This document shows positions 20,541 through 32,149 of a DNA stretch of 44,558 nucleotides, in pieces; the first letter of the stretch is position 1; each line of letters begins with the position of its first letter. A program made the position numbers and the translations under genes. The notes under the pieces were generated by a model. It saw only the letters and a list, made by a program, of their open reading frames with translations, had not been told where the DNA came from and made no database searches. The stretch is from Blakeslea trispora (Eukaryota; Mucoromycota; Mucoromycetes; Mucorales; Choanephoraceae), in assembly GCA_025331445.1 (NCBI GenBank), contig JAIWNE010000177.1:1-44558 (forward strand), read 5' to 3'.

Positions 20541-21073
20541 TATAAATAATGAACTAAGTAAAGTTTGCTAAAGAAAAAAGTCTGGTCGTCCTTTTATAAT
20601 TCAAAATTTATTACTAAAAAAAGATATTTAGCTTTAACATGATTGGTTTAAAATTAGATCCAAATCTACAAACACGACAATCAAAGTCACAAAAAAGTTT
20701 AAAAAATAAATATTTGTTGTATCGGGATCTTAACTACCTTTTGATCTTACAAACTTCGCTACTCGGACACTTTCTTGACTATAATCTATCTTTTATAGTA
20801 TCCAACAAGCTCGGAATAGTTTCTGATTTTTAGGGGATGAAAAGGCACTGTTTTATTATTTTTATGATGATAAATATTTATAGAGAGGGAGAGTACCACG
20901 ATGTGGTACCCCACAATGTACTACTGAGTTTTGATTATTGTATTCAGAAGTATTTTGCTATAACTCTATATCCTAGTTTGGTCTTGATCGGCCTTAGAAT
21001 TTTCTACAAGTCAGACCCACCTCATAACATATTGGCGACTTTTGAAGTAATCGGAGAAAAATTTCCCGTAGTG
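20541..21073 (-). mobile_element. 5' terminal region of the Tnp2/CACTA element
   Basis: 533 bp upstream of the transposase ATG. The outer edge reads CACTACGGGAAATTTTTC on the minus strand, ending at plus position 21073, the terminal motif expected of CACTA/EnSpm elements. There is no ORF. A palindromic stretch (CGATGTGGTACCCCAC and its surroundings, about 20900) may be a subterminal binding site. The opposite terminus was not found and is presumably lost next to LTR C. The following 151 bp (21074-21224) hold nothing I recognise. Confidence 0.6.
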
Positions 21074-21224
21074 TAGATCTTCCACCACCAAACATTATAA
21101 TTGAGCTTGGAGAAAATATGATGACTGGTGCAAACAGCAATCACCAAGATTACACTCTCAAGAATACAGCGCCAGAAATGTTTTGTTATTCCTATCACAA
21201 CACAACAATTTTACTTACAGTACC

Positions 21225-21650
21225 TGTTATATCCGAGAATATAACAGGCACGATAAAAACGAGTAAAATGTGAAAACAGAGAAGTGATTAGAACCTGAAC
21301 GGCCAAAAAGATAGATATGAATCTGATCTGCGTTTATTTCAAATATGTGCCTTCTATTTATACTTTCATGATAACTGAGTGGCAATCCTTATTTAAACTG
21401 AGTGCAATTGATGATAGCTAATCGGGTGCTTTGGATAAAGGTTGATACCTATTGCGCATTGACCAAAGGTTACCATTGGCGCAATTGTTTCGATCCAAGT
21501 GTCCCGATGTAAATGAAGTGTGATCCGATCTTTTATTTAGACTGAGCTAAGTGTCAATCTGGTTATGAATAATGAAGGGTCGTGTAACTAGGTACCCGCT
21601 TAGATCTTGATAATGTCTCAGATGGAGTAGAATGTAGGCTGTATACAACA
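21225..21650 (-). repeat. LTR D, right copy
   Basis: 426 bp. The expected target copy TGTAG is present on the Tnp2 side (21651-21655), but the other flank is GTACC. Unlike the left copy it therefore lacks a matching duplication and marks a breakpoint. Confidence 0.87.
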
Positions 21651-22695
21651 TGTAGATTGGATTCACTTCTTGAGGTTTGTGGTTCCTACTGTCTTGGCTA
21701 AATACTTTGATGAGGATACCAAGATGGCATTGATCAACCTCGCAAGAGTCAGTAATATGTTGAGTCAACGAAGCATAAGACGCTCTGACATTCCTGCTTT
21801 GAAGAGTTGTATTCTTTTATAGACAGGCTGGCTCAACAAAGTGATTGAAGAAGAAAGACTGTCACCAAACGCATACACAGTAAACCATCACTGTCTTCTG
21901 CATCTACCTCTTTTGATTCAACACATTGGTCCAAAGTTTGCTTATGCCGCTTTTCCCATTGAAACTACTATAGGTGTATTTAAGTCTCGTGTCAAAGGAA
22001 AGTCAAAGATTGGTCAAAATGCCAGCAATGTTTTGGTAGAAATAGCAGCAGAAAACAGACTAGAATGACTTTTCCCAGCTTAAGATGGTAAGGAGAAGAA
22101 AGCACTAACAGAAGACAATTCTATAGATGGTCTTGAAATGTAGGGTTCTTTTAGTACCATCAAACTGGATGAAGCAAGACATCACCTGGGAATCAATAAC
22201 GCTAAGGCATTGATCCAGAACTTTTACGCCAGATACTATGGGAAGAACAGATCAGTAGAAGTAAACGGTGCTGATGATTTCGAAATTGGTTACAACATGC
22301 GAATGCCAGAAGGTGTTGTATTCGGTAGCTCTCTAGGACATGTTCCAGGAAACAGAGTTCATTTCTTTGCAAAGTTGAATCTGCACTTAGATGTCATCAA
22401 AAGAGGTAAAAGGGAGTCCATGAAGAACCTAACATACTTTGGAGAAGTTATTACATACTTTAGATATACTCCAGTTGGTGGCTCATCTGTTCTGTTGGCT
22501 TTTGTGAAAGTATTTGAGGTAAAAAATGGTGCTTTATTTCCTTTTAGACTACCTTCTGCACCAACAAAAATATTTGTAGTTAGTGTTCACGATTTGGTTG
22601 CACTCTGTGGAAGATATCTCTCTGTGGATAACAAGGAACACATCTTTTGGAAGGAACACATCTTTTAGAAGGATTACCAATTGCACGAAGACCCT
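21651..22695 (+). pseudogene. Tnp2 transposase 3' fragment, duplicate copy
   Basis: Identical in translation to 11640-12680, in the opposite orientation, with the same nonsense codon near 21820, the same 17-bp tandem duplication and the same stop at 22668. Reading: VNHHCLLHLPLLIQHIGPKF and PIETTIGVFKSRVKG. It is a dead fragment bounded by LTR D and LTR C. Sharing all lesions means the copy was made after the gene had already decayed. Confidence 0.82.
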
Positions 22696-23201
22696 TGTGG
22701 TGATTACACCATAATGGATTTATAAAAGATGTTCATTAAAAGATCATTGTAGACAAAGACGTATTCTATAAAAAGAACTTCATGTATCTGAATTGGAATC
22801 ATTACCTAGTTAAGTAAAGACTAAGGGATTCACCCTGAAATGCAAGATGTAACTACTCAGACTCAGACTGAGTATCAATCAGATAAATTGCATATCCTAA
22901 ATATAAATGACAGCTGAGATCAACTTCAGGATTGAGCCAATCAATCCCTTAGATCATTTCCAAACTAGTCATACATCAATAACAATAACCCTTATTATAA
23001 CAAGAGCAAGTCTTTAAAGCTTGCTCATCAACAATCATTTCTACTCTCAGCTTAAATAATCGGATAAACCAATCTCAAATCATTTTGTACAAATAGTCGT
23101 TGTAAATTCAGTAGATAGAAAACTTATCTCTCTTTATCAGAATAAAAGGATTATCAAAGTACTCACTTGTCTTTTTATTCTTGCTTATTACCCAATCTCC
23201 A
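22696..23201 (+). repeat. 5' LTR of chromovirus C
   Basis: 506 bp, TGTGGTGATTACACC...CCCAATCTCCA, with TATA-like TTTATAAAAG near 22721. The leader and gag follow at once. The inverse copy is 11130-11635. Confidence 0.92.
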
Positions 23202-23246
23202 CATTTTTTACTTTGAATTTTCTTTTTATCTCTGTACCTAACCAAC

Positions 23247-24436
23247 ATGTCGTCCTTACCTATGAATGCTGCCAACGGATCACCTACCGAGACTAGTCGC
23301 GAAGAACTCATGGCCTCAAGCAATGCTACCGCTCAAGATGTAACTGGTATCCAACCAACCGAGATGTTGAGTCCAGAAGAACTAATGGAAGATATTTGGT
23401 TGGGTGACTTGGAACAAGACGACGAAGCAAGTACCGTAAACAAGGCTATCTTGGAAATCAAGACTGTGATAAACAAGTTAAACAAGTTGGCTTTGGACTA
23501 TGCTTTGAAATTCAACGAAGCACTTTTGAAAAATGATAACGCTGAACTAGCTAAGTATAAACAACTCATGGATGAAACAAATGCACAATTACGTACCTTT
23601 AACCAAACTCTTTATAGGGTACAACCTGTAGCAACTCAAGCTAACCCTATAAAGAGTGAGGTGGATATTGATACGGCCGACCCCTTCTTACGATTGAACT
23701 ACAAAGACTTGCCTCACTTCCAACTCGAAGCCTGGTCTCGTAAACCTTACCCAAATGAACATGCATACCAATCGGTTGACAATTACTTGTGGGACTTGGA
23801 AAAACTGGTGAACATGAGTTCAAATATCTCATTGGAAAAACACTGGAAACATGTTCTGCCTTTGGTAATCGATGACAAGCACTCAAGATGGATATAAGAT
23901 ACTATCAAGACCGCTACCTGTTGGGAAGAAGCCAAGGACTCATTCAAACTCAAATTCAAGTCAACCAGGGCCACGGTAAACGCGACCACCGAAGCACTCA
24001 CTATGGAAATGACCTTCGAAGAAACTATTGCAGACTACACCACTAGATTCATTAACAAGTGTGAACAAGCCGAGTTGTCGTTGGAAGATAGAGGTGTTGT
24101 TGAACGTTTTGTGGCCTCGATGACCCCAGAGATTTATCACCAAGTTGCTGCCTCTTGGTTGCCCTTAAGAAGAAGTCAAGACCCAAGGATCTGGAATGTG
24201 AATGAAGCTTCTAACGTTGCGCGCGAACTCCTAGGTGACGTCGTAGAAGAATACTACAGCTTCTACCAATCTGGAAGACTAGGACGTGGGCGTACTCGTA
24301 ACGCATCTGAAGAACGAGGAAGTAGCAATGGTGGTGCAACCGGCCAGCTGATGAGAACTACAACGGGTAACGGGCAAACAAGAAGACAGGTCTTTGACCG
24401 TAAATATCATGGCAAAAACAAACACATAGTTCGGTA
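23247..24436 (+). pseudogene. gag: gag of chromovirus C (broken)
   Basis: ATG 23247 (MSSLPMNAANGSP) lies 45 bases past the LTR. An acidic N-terminus, a helical stretch (about 23440-23600) and the Gag domain (LPHFQLEAWSRKPYPNE ... WKHVLPLVIDDKHSRWI) come first. An in-frame TAA at 23895-23897 interrupts it, after which Gag continues in the same frame (TFEETIADYTTRFINKCEQA) to TAG 24434-24436. The zinc-knuckle part continues in another frame, so there is a one-base indel at about 24425, around YHGKNKH. Both changes abolish a full product. Confidence 0.87.
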
Positions 24437-27112
24437 GACTGTGATAAAAGAAGAAGACCTACCAACAATATATTTTATGGTAACAGAAACCAACCCCGCT
24501 CCGCCGCTCCTGTGACTGGCCAAACCAGCTCCGCCGACTCCCGTTGGGCACCTCGTAACAAGAACTCCTGCAACTATTGTAAGCAAGACTGGTTTAAGGG
24601 ACACAAGTGTCAAGAATACTTCCAGAGTGAAGCATACAAACCACGCTTGCAAAATAAGCAAGTGAACGCTATTAGAGCTTGCAGAAATACAAGCAGCGAG
24701 CCCATGAGACGAGTAAGTTTACCAAAAGAAAGGGAAACCGTCACAACAGTAACTGATGATAAAATTTATGATAATAAGCAGGATGACAATGAGCCTACTG
24801 ACGAAGACGATGATATGAACGAGTATCTCGGAGACGTAGAAGCATGTAAGTCATTTGACATAAATCATAGAAAAAATCACACTGAAAACAATTTTAAAAA
24901 GGATACTCCGATACTTATTGAGGAACAAGAACTTTGGGCCCATATAGACACAGGCAGTGAAATAACACTGATAAATAAAGCAACATTCTTAAAACTTGTT
25001 CTCACATTAAATAATAAATATCCTGAATTACATAAAAAATTTATAAAACCAATTAATGGATTCTTAAACTTTGCTGGATCAGACAATCGTAAAAAGCGCA
25101 TTGGACAAACTATTCCTCTGAATATAACATATGGAGATATCAATCTTCAATTCTCATTTGAGGTCATGCAATTTAATGAAAACATGACTTATGATATCTT
25201 ACTTGGAACCGATATATTAACCAAACTCAATGTTGAATTATTCGGCGTACAATACGATTGGATCCCAAATCATATTAGAAACAAAGCAATGAATATAAAC
25301 ATCCAAAAAGATGATGTAGTACCTAATAAATGTCCATACGGCAATGAAAAAGAACAAAAGAGCTATATGAATCAAATACAAAACGCAATGAATCAAAATG
25401 CTTTGATCCCAAAGAACTCGTTCTGTAACTTGCCTGAAGCGGTAATCAGATTACCAATGAAAGAGGATGTTGTAATTAAACTACGTCAATACCCTATCCC
25501 ATATAAACTAAGACCATTACTCGATCAAGAGATACAAAAATGGCTGGATAATGGAGTAATTAAGGAAGCCCCAATTAACACACAATTTAACAGTCCATTA
25601 ACATTGGCTGGAAAGAAAGATGCTGATGGAAATAAAACCAAGCAAAGACCATGTCTCGATGTAAGACAACTCAACAGATATTTACCCAACGATGGCTTCC
25701 AACTCTCATTAGTAATAGAGATATTTGAAAGTCTCGCTAGCTGTGTCATATTTAGCACTCTTGATCTAAAAGGGGCATACAATCAGTTTATGATCCATCC
25801 AGAAGATCAGGAAAAAACTGCATTCACACACAACATGCAACAATATACATTTGTGGGCGCACCATTCGGTCTACGTAACATGCCAGGAAACTTCGCAAGA
25901 GTAATGACAAACATTATTCGAAGAATGCCTTACGTTCATGCCTTCTTAGATGATCTCGTAATTGCTAGTAAAAGTGTCGAGGAACGTATCGGACATGTAA
26001 ACAGCATAATAAACAGATTGACAGAGGTGAACCTTATCCTTAATCCTGAGAAATGCTTCTTCTTTATGAAAGAGGTATACTTATCAGGCTTTTCCGTATC
26101 TGCAACTGGCACAAGAGTAGATCAACGCAAACTCACAAACATTGACGAGTGGAAAATACCAGAAAATAGTAAACAGGTCATGTCACTCATGGGTACCATA
26201 AACTACTTCCGCGATTACATCCCAATGGTGTCACAAATAAGTGCTCCAATTGATGCATTAAGAAACGAAAAGGATGTAGCTGGTAAATGGGGCCCTGTTC
26301 AAACTCGTAGTTTTGAACTGTTAAAGAAAGTACTTCAATCTAATAATATTCTTCATCATGCCGATACATCTAAGCCATTTTATCTGCACACAGATGCTTC
26401 CAAATATAGTATTGCTGCTGTTTTGACCCAACGTGATGAATATCAAAGAATCAAACATATTGGTTTTGTCTCACGAAGTCTCTCTCAATCTGAACGCTTA
26501 TACAATACAAGTAAGCGAGAACTACTGGCAATTATTTTTGGCATAAAGAAGTTCCATCAGTTCCTCTACGGGCGCGAGTTCATTATCTTTACGGATCATC
26601 AAGCACTGACATCGTTACATACGCAAAAAGTATTGTCACCTCTCATGTACACTTGGCTGGAAACTTTACTCGCGTACCAATATCAGTGTATCCATATTCC
26701 TGGAATCTTAAATGTTCTACCTGATTGCTTAAGCCGACTCTACGAACCGTCTTTCAGACTGGAGGGGGAGGATGACTTTTTGACCAAGATTGAAAAAGAT
26801 CGTGTCAAAGAAGAACGCAGAAAAAAGAACAAAGAAAAAAGAGACGAAAAAGATTTGATCAAAAAGTCTTTAGTCCAAGAGTCACGATTACCCGAAAATA
26901 GACAGAAACTGTTTATGGGAAATGTGCGAAACTTGCATAAAGCAATGGCACAAAAGAGATTAGATCAATTAGAACAGTTTAAACAAACATACCCTCGAAA
27001 AGTAGAAAATACAGAAACCTACGAGAACAAAAATGTGTATGTGACAACTGCCATAGAAATTGATTACATGACTCCACCAATGGATGAAAGGAAAAAGATC
27101 CTCAAAGATGTA

Positions 27113-28449
27113 CAGTCAGAACGAAAAAAAAAAGATAATTTTTTAAATTCCGACAAGGTCATCATGAGGGATGAGGACCATTTTACTTGTTGTTCAGTCA
27201 ATACTTCTTAGTTAACCGAGCTTTCTTTTTTCAGATCATACACTTTCGAATGTCTAATTAATAAAATTATAAAAAAAATTGGGACAAAAGATGTGTTTTA
27301 TTTTTCGATTGCTTGCCTAGGAGTCAATTGAGCCTCCTTTGGCAGCAATCACTTTTTTCATGCATGATGGCATGCTTGAAACAGTTTTGTCGAGGTATTC
27401 GACAGTGATACTGTTCCAAGCATCCACCAGCATCTCCTCATTGCTTTTCTGGCCTTTAAACCTGGACCAGTCTTGATGGAAGCGTCGATTCATTTCACTC
27501 CAGACGTTCTCAATGGGGTTGAGATCAGGGGACTGAGCAGGCCACTCTATTTTCACAACCCCATTGAGATCCTTCCACTCCTTGGCAGCTTTGGCTGTGT
27601 GGATGCCTGCGTTATCTTCCATCAAGACCGATCCGGGATTGCTCTGGAGAAATCCCAGAAGAACAGGCTTGTAGACCAGGTCTACGAAATCCTGGCTTGT
27701 TCTTCTGTCCTTTGGCAGGAACACCAACTCGGTCTTGTTAGGACCACATATGACCCCCCAAACCATAAAGCTGGTTCGGCCACTCTTGAAAGAAGGCTTC
27801 AGGCAGTCCTTGTCGTATTTTTCCTGTGGCAATCTCCAGACTTTTTTTTGCAAGATATCCTTGCCAATTTCCACGCTGGACTCATCTGTCCAGACGACTT
27901 GCTTCCATTGCTCTATTGTCCAGTTTTGGTGAGCTTTGGCAAATTGAAGCCTCTTCTCCATATGTGCTTCCTTTAGAAAGGGCTTCTTTGCCGCAACTCT
28001 CTTGTTGTAACCCAAACCATGCAACTCCTTTGCAATGGTTTGGGTGTGCACCTTTACTGGCAGCTCTTGCTGCAAAGAAGCAAGCGTAACAGATCTATCC
28101 TTTTGGATGGCTCTCTTCAGGACTCTCTTGCTTCGTTCGTCAAGAGATTTGGGTCTTCCAGAGCCCCCAGCTCTTTCAATGGTACCTCTGGCTTGAAATC
28201 TCTTGATGGTCCTGTTAACAGCGACTGGGTTAATTCCAAATTCTTGGGCAATTTCGATCTGTGGTTGGTTTCTTTGCCAACGATCAACGATGATAGCTTT
28301 GAGTTCAGTGGATAATTGAGGCATATTGTGAGTTTTAAAGAATTTTATTAAGAAAGAGAGGTAGAATGATGGGAATGTAAGACGTGTCATACATTTACCC
28401 TTCTTTTACGGAGTCTAAAAAAATTATCTTTTTTTTTTCATTCTGACTG
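27113..28449 (-). mobile_element. Tc1-type DNA transposon, apparently intact
   Basis: 1337 bp flanked by TA (27111-27112 and 28450-28451). The imperfect terminal inverted repeats of about 33 bp start CAGTCAGAAYGAAAAAAAA. It contains one uninterrupted transposase gene. It sits in the integrase gene of chromovirus C. Confidence 0.95.
27317..28324 (-). CDS. Tc1-family transposase, intact
   Basis: 335 aa from MPQLSTELKAIIVDRW (ATG at 28324). The frame is open further upstream to 28390, but that extension is not Tc1-like. Two N-terminal helix-turn-helix segments (IEIAQEFGINPVAVNRTIKR and the KDRSVTLASLQQEL region) with a GRPK linker bind the terminal repeats. The DDE nuclease has WTDESSV, MEDNAGIHTAK and PAQSPDLNPIENVW, DD34E spacing. 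No intron, stop or frame change was seen, and the length is normal for Tc1, so this is a candidate autonomous element. It acts in the nucleus, cutting at the repeats and inserting at TA. Confidence 0.94.
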   Translation of the reverse strand: MPQLSTELKAIIVDRWQRNQPQIEIAQEFGINPVAVNRTIKRFQARGTIERAGGSGRPKSLDERSKRVLKRAIQKDRSVTLASLQQELPVKVHTQTIAKELHGLGYNKRVAAKKPFLKEAHMEKRLQFAKAHQNWTIEQWKQVVWTDESSVEIGKDILQKKVWRLPQEKYDKDCLKPSFKSGRTSFMVWGVICGPNKTELVFLPKDRRTSQDFVDLVYKPVLLGFLQSNPGSVLMEDNAGIHTAKAAKEWKDLNGVVKIEWPAQSPDLNPIENVWSEMNRRFHQDWSRFKGQKSNEEMLVDAWNSITVEYLDKTVSSMPSCMKKVIAAKGGSIDS

Positions 28450-29373
28450 TACATAACTTTGGTCATTTTGGAAGCGAAAGCATGGTAAAAGAAATTCAAT
28501 CTAAGGGATACCATTGGCCCAAGTTGGTAGACGAAGCAAAAGACATTGTAAAGAAATGTCCACCTTGTCAAAAATACAACATTGCCAAAACAGGATATAA
28601 CCCGTTAAAGCCAATCCTAGCAATGATGCCTGGTGACCATTGGACAATTGATATGATCGGTCCTTTCACTCCTTCCGGAGAAGAACAATACACAACAACT
28701 TTAATCTGTGTAGATATATGTACAAAATATGTCATCATCAGACCTGTGAAAAATAAGATGTCAAGTACTATAGCCAACGAACTCGTTAAAATTATGGGTG
28801 ACTTCGGTCTCAGGAAAACACTGAGTAGTGACAACGGAAGAGAGTTCCGAAACTCAGTGATGAATCACATAAGCAGTGCATTAGCCATTGATAGAAGATA
28901 CTCTATACCCTATCATGCTAGATCAAGAGGTGCTGTAGAAAACTCAGTAAAAACTGTGTTACAAGTCCTGCGAAAATATGTCAATTATGAATATGAAGCA
29001 TGGGCAGAATATTTACTTGTTGTACAACTTAGTATCAACTATAAGATACGAGAACGCACCTTATCTTCAGCATTCTTATTAGTGTTTGCAAGAAGATTAA
29101 ATGACTTCAAAGACTACACTGAAAAAGACAGTGATGGCAATTATAGAGTTCTATCTCACGAAGAGCTCGAAGAAAGAATTGAGAAAATGGCAAATATTGT
29201 CCTATCAGCAATTCAAGAACGTACAAAGAAAATTACAGAAATGCAAGCGAAGAACTTTGATAGAGTGCGTCCAGTTTGTAATCGCCAATAATTTTTTAGA
29301 GGAACTTTTGACCCATTTCGTCGCCGATTAAAATCGCACCTTAATATTTGTCTATACTGGATTTTTTTTTTAT

Positions 29374-31787
29374 TTATATGAGCTTTCTATGACTTTTGTA
29401 TGTTTTAGAAAATTTTTTGACAAGCTCATTTGTCTCGATGGCATCATGACCTTGGCTATATGCTTCTATATACCGATAAGCAAGGTTTTTCCATTTTCTA
29501 ATTGTCTTTGTACCATTGGTAACCTGATTGCTGTCTAGAAACTTATGGATGTTATCTTTAAGGCCCTTAAATGTGTAGTCACACTCAAGACGAGCAATAC
29601 GCTTTGACTCGGCCCAGTGTCGCTCAATCCAATTGGTTTCGCAATGATACTTTGGATAGAGTGTCATCATATGGCCATTGTTGATGATTGTTTCTTCTAG
29701 GATTGACTTTTGATTAACAAAATCATCTTGTGCCGACAGTATTTTCTCTAGACAACACTTGTCACCAGTATGCTCATCATTACACTTTTTCAAGAGCGAA
29801 CAGTCTTTTTGAATGAGCCGTCTTTCCAAAAGGATTTGGAAAGTGCCTTTGAAGTACTCAACCTAAGATTATGAGTTAAAAGTTATTGGAGAGTTGATTT
29901 TTTGTAATTGCAATAAAAACTTACGGGTCTAGGTAACTGTAGCTTTTGTACCAAAAAAGTTCTCAAAGCATTCTCTGTTCCAAAACGCTTTCTTGGCCCT
30001 ACTTGAGGCTTGAGTCTTTTAAATTCAGTCTTGAATTTTCTAAAATCAATATTGCGCATGAAGTACATGCTTTGCATTATGGCTTGGTCTGATTCTGGAT
30101 CTCTGTAGAAGCCGTCTCGAAAGCGATAAGGTGATTCTGGTTTGTATGGGATTTCCCCAGAAGACATTCTACTCGCAAGCAAGGCATCATTGCCAAATGC
30201 ACGATGATTTTGACTTTGATCAAACGCAAACAAACCAATACAGTCAGGATGCAACAACTCAAAGAGCGGAAGTACATCCTCCTTGAGTTGTGCATTGAGG
30301 TCCTCACATTTCCACCAGTTGTCTCCACCTGGATAGAAAATCGTTCTTGAGGACCTCTCTTCCCCGTTGACCAAAGCCTTCATAGTACCATGGCAAGCGC
30401 ACATGAACTCTGACACCATGACAGACTTGCTCTGGCCTTTAGGCAAGATAGCTGATTCGGTAGGTAGTTGCCAGCGAGTCTTCTTTCCATCGTTGGCATA
30501 AAAGGTGCTCTCATCATGAGTGACAAGAACTACCTTCTTTTCTTCTTCTCGAAGGGTTGGTTGAACAACCTCTTCTTCATTACCATATGGATAAAATTCC
30601 ATCCTCTTCTTCCACTCCATCATCTGTCTTGCCCACTGAAGACGATATTCTTTTACATCTTGTCTTTCATGGCCATCGATGTACATAAAGTCTTTGCCAG
30701 TACTCTTATAGTCAAAGCCCCACAGTTTCAGGTATTTAGAAACTGTGGTTTGGCTCAGAGACTTAAGCTTGTTTCCTAGCTTTTTACTTATTATACCTGT
30801 GCTCAAAACATCAGGCAAAATCACCTTTCTTACATGGTCAACTAAGCCTCTTGTTGATCGCTGATTGGGCTTTGTTTCTCTTAACCAGTCAAGGCATCTC
30901 TGCTTGATGTCCTCATCTGACAACAGAGACACTCGCTTAGCGAACTTGCCTTGTCTTAAGACAGGGATATCCCCAGTCTTAAGAAGAGCCTTAGCCCACA
31001 TGCGAATACTCTTTGCGCGATAAGACTCGGATGGGGACAACCAGGTTATAGCTGCTGCTTCTTGGCTTGCCTCCATGGCACCTTTTCCATCTTTGATGCG
31101 CTTGAGGTAGGCAAGGACAGCTTGATAGCGGAAGGTATCATAATGTCCGTGCAAAGTTTGGACAACTCGAGAGTTTGCTACTGGCTTCAGCAACTCACTA
31201 AGCTTACTGATAGCACTGGAGATATCCAAGACGTCAGCTTCTTCTACTTCCTCTTCTTCTTCATCGGCTCTGACTTCAGCAGACTGTTCCTTCGAAATCT
31301 GAAAATAATCAGATATTTTTGATGAGCCTTCTGCCATCATCCTATTTTTTTGCTTTCTTTTTCTGATCGCTCTGTCGGTCAATTGAAAAGTTCTTGCATG
31401 TTTTCTTTTCTTGTTGATTTCTGGGTTGTTGTTGTCCCATTTCAAAGTGTCATGCAAACACTTTGTATTCTGATCTTCAATGTTGTCTAACATTTCTAAT
31501 TCGATCTCTAAACTTTCTTCGCCATCACTCTCTGAAATAAATTCAAAGTCGAAACATGATTCAATAGTAGGATACTCAAAGTTACTGTTGTCTTCATAAT
31601 CGAACGAAGTATCGTCGATAGAAGAAACGCCTTCATTTTCGATCTTATTGTTCTATCTTTAAATTAAATTGCACAACTCAAAAGACACTTGATTCCATAC
31701 CAATGCTTTTTCAGCTTCAACTTTTTGATTATGTCTGTCTTGGTTGAACTTTTTAAGCTTCTGAAGATTTTTGCTAGGACGACCCAT
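29374..31787 (-). CDS. large DDE transposase (three exons), intact
   Basis: Exons 31787-31701, 31652-29925 and 29862-29374 give 767 aa. Introns are 48 nt (31653-31700, GTATGG..GATAG) and 62 nt (29863-29924, GTAAGT..CTTAG). Both keep frame and remove stops. The N-terminus MGRPSKNLQKLKK is basic and AT-hook-like, an acidic stretch follows, then a helical DNA-binding region. Catalytic candidates are THDESTFYAND (Asp about 409), FAFDQSQNH (Asp about 507) and YPKYHCETNWIERHW (Glu about 685). The last matches the SPxLNPIExxW motif of Tc1/IS630 enzymes, and the TA target agrees. The second Asp to Glu distance of about 178 residues, with a Cys-rich insert (CSLLKKCNDEHTGDKCC), is far larger than DD34E. 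Similar fungal transposases exist; I do not recall a settled family name. Confidence 0.88.
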
Positions 31788-32149
31788 ATTGAACTTTGCG
31801 AAAAAGGAGCAGACAAAAGGTTCTGCTAAACAATTTTAATAGACTAGGATTCTGACTGACAATGTAGCACAAACTACCATTTTAATATATCGGAGTTTGG
31901 TTGTGTAACACTAACTACTATATTATTGGTTGAAACTTATGTATGCCTATAATTAGACCTCAGAGGAACTTTCAGGTCGAAGTGAAAAAAAATAACTCGA
32001 GATAGAGACAAGATATAAAGAAAAGGAGGCCGAGGATCGATAGAGAATTAAATTTTGAATCGATTGTCGGCCTCGCTTTTTAATTTTGTCCGCTAAAAAA
32101 ATTTGCTATTTTGGTCCAAAAGTGCCAAAAATTTTCACCACCAAGTTGC
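31788..32149 (-). promoter_or_regulatory. 5' region of the large DDE element
   Basis: About 360 bp between the transposase ATG and the right terminal repeat. It is AT-rich, with no ORF, and presumably holds the promoter. The motif AGAGGAACTTT (about 31970) also occurs near the left end (AGAGGAACTTTTGACC, about 29300), a possible subterminal site. Confidence 0.45.

Larger units (their letters stand above)
21225..23201. repeat. large inverted repeat, right arm (partner 11130-13106)
   Basis: The inverse complement of 11130-13106. It holds LTR D (21225-21650), a Tnp2 3' fragment (21651-22695) and LTR C (22696-23201). Confidence 0.93.

Noticed and set aside
20837..21076. 79-codon ORF in the 5' region of the CACTA element
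   Set aside because: It runs through the terminal CACTACGGG motif and the subterminal palindrome, has no recognisable domain and no suitable promoter.
27473..28315. Plus-strand ORFs of 65-167 codons across the Tc1 transposase
   Set aside because: They overlap the intact minus-strand transposase and have no motifs of their own.
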